A stretch of DNA of 5,135 nt from Verrucomicrobiota bacterium (GCA_003218735.1 QHOJ01000021.1:1-5135), one strand, 5' to 3'. Shown: positions 1 through 4,597, numbered from the stretch's first letter. Made by a program: numbers and translations. Notes: a model not told the origin generated them from the sequence alone.

Positions 1-427
1 TTTCCCGGGCAGCCAATGCGTCTGGGTAAAAGGATGCTTGCATGGTGAAGCGTGTCCCGAGTAATCCCAGACGCTTTAGGCCCGCTGCTTTCGCGGCTTC
101 GGCGGTCGCTTCAACGATGCTGATGAGCGGGATAGGTGATCGCTGGGCGATCGCATCAAAAACAAGGTGGGGCGTGTTCGCCGCCACCAGGGCAAAAGTC
201 GCTCCAGCGCGCGCCAGTGTTTCGATTTCTTCGCTCAGAAAGGTGGCGAGGTCTTCCAGTTTGCCGGCTGTCAGCATCTCCAGCGGCTTCTTCATGTCGA
301 GGCTGTTTATGATGATATATGGCGCGCTGCCGTCAGGATTGCGCTGCCGATACAAAGCAATGATCCGGCGGTAATACTCGACGGTCGTTTCCGGACCGAT
401 TCCGCCTATGATTCCGATCCTGTTCAA
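1..427 (-). CDS. Aspartate/glutamate racemase family protein (partial, C-terminus beyond window)
   Basis: This is a PLP-independent cytoplasmic amino-acid racemase of the Asp_Glu_race type, which would interconvert L- and D-aspartate/glutamate or a related amino acid. The minus-strand frame is open from 427 to the window edge, giving 142 residues of a family usually near 230. Visible family features are the N-terminal strand and loop IGIIGGIGPETTVEYY (residues 4-19), the segment INSLDMKKPLE (40-50), AANTPH (82-87), and GLLGTRFTM (121-129). I chose a TTG start because GGAG lies 8 bases upstream of it and the protein then opens with the usual short strand; an in-frame GTG 24 bases further upstream is an alternative. 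An oddity is that residue 83, just before NT, is Ala, where well-studied members carry the catalytic Cys or Thr. The second catalytic Cys should lie in the missing part. The gene is divergent from the small membrane protein at 486. Family assignment is firm; substrate is unknown. Confidence 0.93.
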   Translation of the reverse strand, partial: MNRIGIIGGIGPETTVEYYRRIIALYRQRNPDGSAPYIIINSLDMKKPLEMLTAGKLEDLATFLSEEIETLARAGATFALVAANTPHLVFDAIAQRSPIPLISIVEATAEAAKAAGLKRLGLLGTRFTMQASFYPDALAARE

Positions 428-451
428 AAACCTTGCTCCAGATAACCTCAC

Positions 452-479
452 ACGATAGCGTCGGCAAACCTACGATAGC
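452..479. repeat. Two direct ACGATAGC repeats in the divergent spacer
   Basis: The octamer ACGATAGC occurs at 452-459 and again at 472-479. The copies are 20 bases apart start to start, close to two helical turns. They lie in the 58-base spacer between the racemase start (427, minus) and the membrane-peptide ATG (486, plus). Same-face spacing suits a dimeric or tandem regulator site, but with only two copies chance is possible. I see no convincing -35/-10 pair in either direction. Confidence 0.3.
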
Positions 480-485
480 AAAACT

Positions 486-635
486 ATGAACTACAACATC
501 GCAACAATCCTCGCCGTTATCGCGATTATCTTCGTCTTGGTCACTTACATCACCACCGCGCCGCTTGTGCCGGTCGCAGTCATCCTGCTCGCGCTGGCGA
601 TTATTTTCGGGGGACACACATTCCGCCGCGTTTAG
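486..635 (+). CDS. Small hydrophobic two-helix membrane peptide (49 aa)
   Basis: This is a short open frame of 49 residues beginning MNYNIATILAV and ending GGHTFRRV. Residues about 5-21 (IATILAVIAIIFVLVTY) and 27-42 (LVPVAVILLALAIIFG) are almost purely hydrophobic and are separated by TTAP, which predicts two membrane segments joined by a tight turn, with a basic C-terminal tail (RR at 47-48). I do not recognise a family; the shape resembles many short hypothetical inner-membrane proteins. There is no clear Shine-Dalgarno sequence before the ATG. The gene is divergent from the racemase and lies 87 bases ahead of the acetyltransferase. The coding call rests on the uninterrupted hydrophobic pattern with a clean start and stop, so moderate confidence is appropriate. 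Confidence 0.6.
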   Translation: MNYNIATILAVIAIIFVLVTYITTAPLVPVAVILLALAIIFGGHTFRRV

Positions 636-701
636 TTCAAAGTGCGATGGAACACGAAAAAGTAACCATTGGAACCTGAGCGCTGATCGCCAGCCCCGGC
701 G

Positions 702-710
702 TGCTAAGAT
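702..710 (+). promoter_or_regulatory. Extended -10 promoter element before the GNAT gene
   Basis: TGC-TAAGAT at 702-710 matches an extended -10 box (TGN followed by a TATAAT-like hexamer). A weak -35-like CTGATC lies at 683-688, 16 bases upstream. Transcription would start near 717, leaving only about six bases before the ATG at 723. That fits the absence of any Shine-Dalgarno sequence there and suggests a nearly leaderless mRNA. This is a prediction from sequence only. Confidence 0.4.
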
Positions 711-722
711 TTGTGTCGCGAT

Positions 723-1148
723 ATGAGCGAAACGATCAGCGCTAGGGCATTTTCGATCGATGATTACGACGCGGCGTTTGAGCTATGGCAGCGGGTCGAA
801 GGTCTCGAGATCGCCGAGGGTGATGATAGAGAAAGCGTTGCTCAATTTCTCGCGCGCAACCCGAGGCTGAGCCGAGTGGCGATCGATGGATCGAGGATAG
901 TTGGTGTCGCGTTATGCGGTCACGATGGACGCCGCGGACACATCTATCATCTGGCGGTTGATCCTGCTTATCAGGGACGCGGACTCGGTAAGCGTCTGCT
1001 GGATGAATGCCTCGAGGGGCTGCGCCGGACCGGGGTCAAGCGCGTGATTATCATGGTGGCCGACGATAATCGGCGCGGCCGCGGCTTTTGGTGTCGATGC
1101 GGTTGGGAGGACATTCCGGGCGCAATCAGTATGGGAATTGACCTTTAG
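723..1148 (+). CDS. GNAT-family N-acetyltransferase, YpeA-like (141 aa)
   Basis: This is a cytoplasmic acetyl-CoA-dependent N-acetyltransferase of single-domain length. The acetyl-CoA pyrophosphate-binding motif A is VDPAYQGRGLGKRLL (residues 79-93) with the Q-x-x-G-x-G core at 84-89. The preceding strand is IYHLA (74-78), the segment before it GHDGRRG (66-72), and motif B ends in GFWCRCGWED (121-130). The GHDGRRG...YHLAVDPAYQGRG layout recalls Escherichia coli YpeA, whose substrate is not established as far as I know. The common motif-B tyrosine (FYxxxGF) is replaced by Trp at residue 123, so the general acid may differ. ATG 723 is preferred over an in-frame TTG at 711, because the fold begins ISARAF immediately after it and the TTG would overlap the predicted transcription start. 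No partner gene reveals the substrate. Confidence 0.92.
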   Translation: MSETISARAFSIDDYDAAFELWQRVEGLEIAEGDDRESVAQFLARNPRLSRVAIDGSRIVGVALCGHDGRRGHIYHLAVDPAYQGRGLGKRLLDECLEGLRRTGVKRVIIMVADDNRRGRGFWCRCGWEDIPGAISMGIDL

Positions 1149-1170
1149 GATGTTCGGTCTTCGAAGTTTA

Positions 1171-1204
1171 GGAATCGGGGTCAGATCTAACTTTTAAACA
1201 TTCG
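1171..1204. mobile_element. Possible REP-associated / IS200-like transposon end motif
   Basis: The block GGAATCGGGGTCAGATCT followed by AACTTTTAAACA resembles the GGGGTCAGRTCT-type sequence I associate with the ends of single-strand-transposase (Y1/REP-associated tyrosine transposase) elements in soil bacteria. No transposase frame and no second copy, direct or inverted, is seen in this window. If correct, this is a solitary end or scar. The identification is from memory of the motif, so confidence is low. Confidence 0.3.
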
Positions 1205-1293
1205 AACTGGCTCGGATCAGCGACTGGAAAAGCCGCGCCGTCCATATTTGCGCGCTGCTCGTAGACTCGTTCGCTACGCGCTTGAGCGGATGC

Positions 1294-1312
1294 ATCGTAA
1301 GCGGCTTACGAT
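1294..1312. repeat. 19-bp perfect palindrome with a one-base centre
   Basis: ATCGTAAGC (1294-1302) is followed by a single G (1303) and the exact inverse GCTTACGAT (1304-1312). The block is bracketed by ATGCAT at 1290-1295, overlapping the left arm by two bases, and at 1315-1320. The tight centre suits a dimeric DNA-binding protein or a cruciform better than an RNA hairpin. There is no gene start close by, so its target is unclear. A second weaker stem (CGTAG...CTACG) lies just upstream at about 1260-1278. Confidence 0.5.
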
Positions 1313-1563
1313 AGATGCATAGGAAGAATTTCGGACTTCCGGTTTAGACCTGCCGCAGACTGCCATGGGTCTGGTAACTTCTTCTTTAGGCCGGAGCGGA
1401 ACGAACCTAACTCTTACTCCTCTTATAAAGCCAGGGAGCGAGAATAATAGCAGCTAGAAGAACTAACTGAATTACTAAGGTAGGTGTGTCAACGGTCATT
1501 TCCTTCGCGAAGCTACGAGAGCCCGGTCTCCTAAGTAAATGATTCCCAGACAGATTTTTACCT

Positions 1564-1779
1564 TCAAGTCACTGCCTGTTCGAGCGCGCGATGAGTAGCA
1601 GCGGTAGGTCCGTTGGCTTCCGTTCGCATCGAAGCGCCGAGCAGCTCCGTGAGGCGCGACTCGTAAGAATCGCACGTTGGACATTCGCCGTTAGCCTTGA
1701 CCCACTCGGGATGTTGGGTCCGCAGGTCGTCGTGAATCTGTTGCTGGAGCTCGGTGTATGTGTGGATTTGGTAAAACAT
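1564..1779 (-). CDS. Small hypothetical protein with HPEW and CPxC motifs (71 aa)
   Basis: This minus-strand frame starts at ATG 1779 with a good Shine-Dalgarno GAGG (1789-1792, nine bases before the ATG), which decides the start against the much longer open frame that runs through it. The protein begins MFYQIHTYTELQQQIHDDLR, an amphipathic helical segment, then HPEW (23-26) and GECPTCDSYESRLTELLG (31-48), and ends in a loose, uncharged tail. Cys33 and Cys36 form one CxxC pair, possibly a half metal site completed by His residues or by a dimer, or a redox pair. I recall similar short unnamed proteins from soil bacteria but know no function. The tentative gene at 1803-2027 lies 23 bases upstream on the same strand and may be co-transcribed. 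Confidence 0.68.
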   Translation of the reverse strand: MFYQIHTYTELQQQIHDDLRTQHPEWVKANGECPTCDSYESRLTELLGASMRTEANGPTAATHRALEQAVT

Positions 1780-1802
1780 GGCAATTGGCCTCGGTGAAAG
1801 AT

Positions 1803-2027
1803 TCAAGTGCGGCGCAAGACGGTTCCGACAAAGGGCTCGGCAGAATCGCCGGCGAGCGTTGGCGTCGTGAGCGCGCGGTACGGGCAAGCGAGGGTATTCC
1901 AAAGGGCGACACGCACGTGCTTGCGATGTGCGCGACGCTGGGCCAACTGGATTACTTTGTAGCGTTGGCGTTGCAGCAACACGGCGAGCAGTCCGCTTTG
2001 TGTAAGGGTCGGGGTTAATTTTCTCAT
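1803..2027 (-). CDS. Tentative small basic protein (74 aa)
   Basis: This minus-strand frame starts at ATG 2027 and ends 23 bases before the CPxC gene. It reads MRKLTPTLTQSGLLAVLLQRQRYKVIQLAQRRAH at the start if taken in pieces: a basic N-terminus, a Leu-rich helix (about 13-19), then a strongly Arg-rich middle with only two acidic residues in the whole protein (both near residues 61-64). About two thirds of its codons end in G or C (50 of 74 by my count), which favours real coding. Against it, two other frames are open across the same DNA and no good Shine-Dalgarno sequence precedes the start. I do not recognise a family. The start codon lies just beside the inverted repeat at 2029-2065, which could control it. 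Confidence 0.38.
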   Translation of the reverse strand: MRKLTPTLTQSGLLAVLLQRQRYKVIQLAQRRAHRKHVRVALWNTLACPYRALTTPTLAGDSAEPFVGTVLRRT

Positions 2028-2028
2028 A

Positions 2029-2065
2029 ACGTAGTCTTTCTGTTTTTGTCGTCTGAAGACTACGT
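2029..2065. repeat. 10-bp inverted repeat (17-base spacer) at the start of the 1803-2027 frame
   Basis: ACGTAGTCTT (2029-2038) and its exact inverse AAGACTACGT (2056-2065) are separated by 17 bases. The arm edge is one base from the ATG at 2027 on the minus strand. In the mRNA this would make a stem directly before the start codon; in DNA it could be an operator. No U-tract follows on either strand, so a terminator is unlikely. Confidence 0.55.
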
Positions 2066-2154
2066 AAGTTACTCCGTCGGTGACTGCGCTCTGGGCGTAT
2101 ATTCCGAAAGACTAACCGTTTCTTGTCGTGCAAATCTTCGACTCGGAAGGCAGC

Positions 2155-2167
2155 CAAGGAATCCTTG
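2155..2167. repeat. 13-bp palindrome CAAGGA-A-TCCTTG
   Basis: CAAGGA (2155-2160) and TCCTTG (2162-2167) flank a single A. It sits 16 bases beyond the stop of the 185-residue minus-strand gene. The centre is too tight for an RNA hairpin; it could be a protein site or chance. Confidence 0.35.
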
Positions 2168-2183
2168 ATGCCTGATCTCTGCT

Positions 2184-2741
2184 CTATCTCGTGAAATACT
2201 TCGCGACGAGGGATTGCGCGCTTGGGCCTAACACGCTGGCCGCTGCTTTACTACCCAGCAGTTTTCGCAACAAAGATTTCGCTTCATTTTTCTCCTGCTC
2301 CGACACATCGGCTTGATTGATCGCAGTGATCACTTTCTCCACTGCCTTCGTAATCGCCTCCTGCTGCGGAGTGCTCGGTGCGATCGGCGCTTGTTGCTGC
2401 TGAGGAACGGTGGTTCGTCGGCTCTCATCGATAGAGATCGAGATCGGGGACGCGACGCCAGCTTCGAGCACTTGGACTCCGAAGTCGTTTATCTCGGCAA
2501 AGCCGGACAGCAAGCCCATCCCGCTCTGATCTTCAAGAGGAGTCCAGTCGATGAGGCTATACTCTGAAAGCTGGGCAACGGCGCGAAGCCAGTCACGGCG
2601 ATTTATACCTTCCGGCGGCGGGACCGCCTGCTCACCGTGGCCGAACGGAATGGAACCTTCGCGTCGACGTTCATAGAGAAGCTGCAGCAGGCGTCCTCTG
2701 ACGACGGAATCCTTCATAAGCTTTGCCAATGTACTCTGCAT
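2184..2741 (-). CDS. Hypothetical protein, winged-helix-like N-terminus plus helical C-terminal domain (185 aa)
   Basis: I do not recognise a named family. Residues about 12-95 look like a winged-helix fold: helix VVRGRLLQLLYERR (13-26), a Pro-rich loop ending PPPEGIN (41-47), helix RRDWLRAVAQLSEYSLI (48-64), then a wing-like part leading to EINDFGVQVLEAG (83-95), where end-of-domain residues of MarR-type proteins often lie. A low-complexity linker with QQQQ (114-117) and two Pro follows. Residues 127-180 form a helical domain, EAITKAVEKVITAI (128-141) then DVSEQEKNEAKSLLRKLLG (145-163) and AASVLGPSAQSLV (167-179), a pattern seen at the C-terminus of many bacterial proteins that probably oligomerise. 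No signal peptide or membrane segment is seen. ATG 2741 is chosen; in-frame TTG codons at 2756 and 2753 are alternatives and none has a strong ribosome site. Possible DNA-binding or sensor protein (inference). Confidence 0.75.
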   Translation of the reverse strand: MQSTLAKLMKDSVVRGRLLQLLYERRREGSIPFGHGEQAVPPPEGINRRDWLRAVAQLSEYSLIDWTPLEDQSGMGLLSGFAEINDFGVQVLEAGVASPISISIDESRRTTVPQQQQAPIAPSTPQQEAITKAVEKVITAINQADVSEQEKNEAKSLLRKLLGSKAAASVLGPSAQSLVAKYFTR

Positions 2742-2815
2742 CCCGCGTACCAACAACTCATCTGGACACGTGCAGAGTTGATCCGCTTACGAATTGCGAC
2801 GACGCGACAGGTGGG

Positions 2816-2926
2816 CGAGTGTTAAAACTTATGGGGCACAGCAAGGCAGAGACAACGTTAAGAAACGCAAGGCACTCCGTAAAAAGACGGAGCGCCTCGG
2901 CTTGCCAAGAGCAAGCAGAATTGTCG
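2816..2926 (+). pseudogene. Possible tyrosine-recombinase (phage integrase) C-terminal relic
   Basis: The frame reads RVLKLMGHSKAETTLRNARH at 2816-2875 and stops at TGA 2927-2929. This lines up with the C-terminal box of tyrosine recombinases, V-x-x-L-(L/M)-G-H-S...T-T-x-x-Y, with seven conserved positions matching. At the catalytic-tyrosine position (codon 2864-2866) there is Asn (AAC). The upstream part of the frame has no HxLRH box, so at most a dead fragment remains. Its stop overlaps the ATG of the FmdB-type frame (TGATG), which is either chance or former coupling. A competing frame over the same bases (QQGRDNVKKRKALRKK) is Lys/Arg-rich and also open, so this call is uncertain. Confidence 0.35.
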
Positions 2927-2928
2927 TG

Positions 2929-3128
2929 ATGCCGACTTGCATTTACGAAACCACCGACCCCGCCAAACCGGTCCGTACCTTCGAGGTTAAGCAAAGCGTC
3001 CGCGACGGCCGCTTCGCAGCGACCCGAAAACTGGCGAAGGAGCGCGGCGTGTGATCTCGGCTGGTTACAACCTTCTCATTCACGGAAAATCTGTTGGTCC
3101 TTCGGTCGGCTTGGTCGGTTCACACTGA
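2929..3128 (+). pseudogene. FmdB-type regulatory protein, broken by a one-base frameshift
   Basis: From ATG 2929 the frame reads MPTCIYETTDPAKPVRTFEV then KQSVRD, the N-terminus of the short FmdB-like (zinc-ribbon family) proteins that start MPTYIYET. The family's next segment (APL...HPETGE.VRRVISGG) is lost in this frame, which stops at TGA 3052-3054 after 41 residues. Shifting frame at 3007-3009 restores it: PLRSDPKTGEGARRVISAGY from 3009, then LLIHGKS and a stop at 3126-3128. One missing base in the GAC-GG-CCG stretch (3004-3011) explains this. A further change from the family is Cys for Tyr at residue 4. The restored product would be 66 residues, without the CxxC pairs of full zinc ribbons, as in some short members. 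Sequencing error or programmed frameshifting are alternatives. No Shine-Dalgarno sequence is evident. Confidence 0.75.
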
Positions 3129-3185
3129 GCCTTGATCTCGGCAGGGTGCCGGACATTTTCCGACAGTTAAAATACGTCAGCGACT

Positions 3186-3328
3186 CGGCTCTCGAATCAT
3201 TTCGCGATCTGTGAAATCGCCGCGCTTGCCTTCCACCGCGCCCGTTCCTCGACGTACACAAGATTCGGGTCGACTCTGACAATAAGCGGTGAGCGCGATG
3301 CACCAAGATGGCTTTAACTCAATCCAGA
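3186..3328 (+). repeat. Direct repeat, copy 1 (about 143 bp)
   Basis: It matches 3873-4017 on the same strand. The first 27 or so bases are loosely similar; from 3213 to 3328 I count nine substitutions and one single-base gap in about 117 positions, eight of the nine being transitions. The final 72 bases (3257-3328) differ by one base. Homology stops abruptly after AATCCAGA. With the one-base gap taken into account, both copies contain the same short reading frame end, LPP(H/R)PFL(N/D)VHKIRVD then SDNKR-stop. Confidence 0.93.
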
Positions 3329-3425
3329 TCATGATCTCGAAAATTATTAGCCGCGCAGCATGTCTGGCGGAACTCTCTTCCAGTCCCAAATCCTTCTCCA
3401 ACTGTCCAGACTTGCACGGTGGTGT

Positions 3426-3441
3426 TCCGGGCTTGCCCGGA
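3426..3441 (+). repeat. Tight GC-rich hairpin TCCGGGC-TT-GCCCGGA
   Basis: Arms of seven bases (3426-3432 and 3435-3441) are exactly complementary around TT, realistically a 6-bp stem with a four-base loop. No T-tract follows on the plus strand or on the minus strand, so a canonical terminator is not supported. It lies in the gene-poor stretch between the repeat copies. Confidence 0.4.
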
Positions 3442-3872
3442 GATAGAATCTGTATGAAGCCCGCTCTGGGTAGAAAAAAGGTCGTCCCGTTAGCAATTGC
3501 AGTGCTTGTGGCATAAAATTCGACTGTCAAAATGGATTGCCAATTTCAAGCTAAAGCGGCTGCAAATCCTCGTTGTTAAGCGCCATCAACTTAAATTTTG
3601 CGGCGGCTTCCCGGCGTGCGACCACGGTTTCATGTTTAAAAACTTAGCTCAAGTTTGATGCTCGTTTCCGATAGCGCTACCTAAGCGCAGCTCAGGACCG
3701 CAGCAGCAGCAGAACCCGCTGCGCCTGACCGTCCGTCTCCAAAGTTATCCGGATGAAATAGGCGATGTTAATATTCCTGCGCGCGCCATGGTCGAGGTGG
3801 GCATATCAATGGTGCCTGCTCATTCGATTCTCGGGTTCGTTAGGAATCGCCGTTTTGTTCGGAAATTACGAT

Positions 3873-4017
3873 CGGCTCTAGAATACTTCCTAATCCCGGC
3901 GAAGTCGCCGCATTTAACCTTCCGCCGCACCCGTTCCTCAACGTGCACAAGATTCGGGTCGACTCTGACAATAAGCGGTGAGCGCGATCCACCAAGATGG
4001 CTTTAACTCAATCCAGA
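3873..4017 (+). repeat. Direct repeat, copy 2, immediately upstream of hsp20
   Basis: This is the second copy of the block at 3186-3328, about 690 bases further on. It ends at 4017, 17 bases before the hsp20 ATG, and its last bases (AGA) join the AGAAAGG that may act as ribosome site. It therefore covers most of the upstream control region of hsp20. It reads GEVAAFNLPPHPFL then NVHKIRVDSDNKR before TGA 3979-3981, in a frame open from 3844. Confidence 0.93.
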
Positions 4018-4034
4018 AAGGTAAAATATAAAAT

Positions 4035-4487
4035 ATGAACACACTAATAACATGGAATCAGCTTAGAGAGATGGAAGCGCAAAATCGTTTCAATCGATTC
4101 TTGGGCGAATTTCCGAACAGAATGGGCAGTGGCGAGATCCACAGCCTGGCGGTCGCTGATTGGTCACCGGAGGTTGATATCAGTGAAGATGAGCACGGGT
4201 ATCTCCTGAAAGCTGATCTTCCTGAAATCAAGAAGGATGACGTTAGAGTAACAGTCGAAGACGGCATCCTCAACGTTTCCGGAGAACGCAAAACCGAGAA
4301 GGAAGATCAGAAAAGAAAATTCCATCGTATCGAGCGATCCTGTGGCACTTTCCGACGCAGCTTCACGCTGCCTGAAGATGCCGACAGCACGAAAGTGACG
4401 GCGGAGTTCCACGACGGAGTGCTGAAAGTGCACCTCCCGACGACACCGATAGCAAGATCAAAAGCTATCGAAGTCAAAATAAAATAA
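4035..4487 (+). CDS. Hsp20 / alpha-crystallin small heat-shock protein (150 aa)
   Basis: This is an ATP-independent chaperone that holds unfolding proteins in cytoplasmic oligomers until ATP-dependent chaperones refold them. Residues 1-41 form the variable N-terminal arm. The alpha-crystallin domain spans about 43-137: WSPEVDISEDEHGYLLKADL (43-62), PEIKKDDVRVTVEDGIL (63-79), SGERK (82-86), the HRIERSCGTFRRSFTLPE stretch (97-114), and the signature FHDGVLKVHLP (125-135). The C-terminal extension carries IEV (145-147), an IxV motif that docks neighbouring subunits. Length is normal for the family. The ATG at 4035 is preceded by AGAAAGG (4015-4021), 13 bases away, which is a long spacing, and by an A/T-rich leader. 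The upstream region consists of direct-repeat copy 2; a hairpin follows the stop. Heat or envelope-stress induction is expected from the family but no specific element is seen. Confidence 0.97.
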   Translation: MNTLITWNQLREMEAQNRFNRFLGEFPNRMGSGEIHSLAVADWSPEVDISEDEHGYLLKADLPEIKKDDVRVTVEDGILNVSGERKTEKEDQKRKFHRIERSCGTFRRSFTLPEDADSTKVTAEFHDGVLKVHLPTTPIARSKAIEVKIK

Positions 4488-4502
4488 TGCGCTAACGCTG
4501 AC

Positions 4503-4534
4503 GGCGAGCGTGCGGAAGGTTCCGTGCGTTCGCC
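4503..4534 (+). terminator. Long hairpin after hsp20, terminator-like without U-tract
   Basis: GGCGAGCGTGCGGAA (4503-4517) pairs with TTCCGTGCGTTCGCC (4520-4534). In RNA this gives 15 pairs, three of them G-U, closed by a very short loop; opening the A-U pairs leaves a 13-bp stem with a six-base loop AAGGUU. It starts 15 bases after the hsp20 stop. No run of U follows, so it may stop transcription weakly, protect the mRNA 3' end, or do both. Confidence 0.6.
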
Positions 4535-4597
4535 CCACCAGTGTAAGGCGGCTAACTTCGTCGACTCTCGTTTAAACTGACGTCGGGCCCTAAGCCT

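Larger units (their letters stand above)
1149..1563. other. Gene-free stretch after the GNAT gene
   Basis: I see no convincing complete gene here. Features present are the GGGGTCAGATCT motif at 1171-1204, the 19-bp palindrome at 1294-1312, and a 10-bp palindrome CTTCGCGAAG at 1503-1512 beyond the 3' end of the minus-strand CPxC gene. A plus-strand frame without a start codon (1191-1319, stop at 1320) reads in a coding-like, Arg-rich way (PRRPYLRAARRLVRYALERM) and could be a gene fragment. Neither a canonical terminator for the GNAT gene nor an RNA gene is visible. Confidence 0.5.
3129..4034. other. Long stretch (about 900 bases) without a convincing gene
   Basis: Several frames are open here, but none has a recognisable domain, a ribosome site and exclusive coding character. 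The minus-strand frame 3177-3530, the plus frame 3289-3516 and the plus frame around 3661-4006 (with PQQQQNPLRLTVRLQSYPDE at about 3697-3756) are the best of them and may include gene debris. The stretch holds the two copies of the 145-bp direct repeat, a tight hairpin at 3426-3441, and a small inverted repeat AAACTT/AAGTTT at 3640-3656. The last part must contain the hsp20 control region, but I cannot point to a clear -35/-10 pair, CIRCE site or ROSE-type thermometer. Confidence 0.5.

Noticed and set aside
147..154. GCGATCGC octamer resembling the cyanobacterial HIP1 repeat
   Set aside because: I noticed it only once, inside a coding region, and nothing else points to a cyanobacterium.
42..445. 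Plus-strand frames across the racemase region
   Set aside because: They are antisense to the racemase, which is certain from its motifs.
1758..2018. Plus-strand frame of 86 residues opposite the two small minus-strand genes
   Set aside because: No ribosome site or known domain; it overlaps the better supported CPxC gene on the other strand.
1780..2157. Long minus-strand open frame extending the CPxC gene upstream to 2157 (197 residues)
   Set aside because: The extra N-terminal part starts at TTG, has no domain character and overlaps a frame with better codon use. A good Shine-Dalgarno sequence sits exactly before the internal ATG at 1779.
3177..3530. Minus-strand frame of 117 residues in the long gap
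   Set aside because: No domain or ribosome site, its lower half lies in repeat copy 1, and a second minus frame with its own start is open over the same DNA. I cannot tell which, if any, is coding.
3686..3725. CAG-rich run near 3700 as a microsatellite
   Set aside because: Only four CAG units are present, well within chance for a Gln or Ser/Ala-rich stretch.
3788..4006. Plus-strand frame of 72 residues ending just before hsp20
   Set aside because: Most of its C-terminus comes from the repeat in a frame that is not shared with copy 1, and it has no recognisable domain.
4021..4034. TAAAATATAAAAT before hsp20 as a -10 box
   Set aside because: It is too close to the ATG and no suitably spaced -35 is present; simple A/T-rich leader is more likely.
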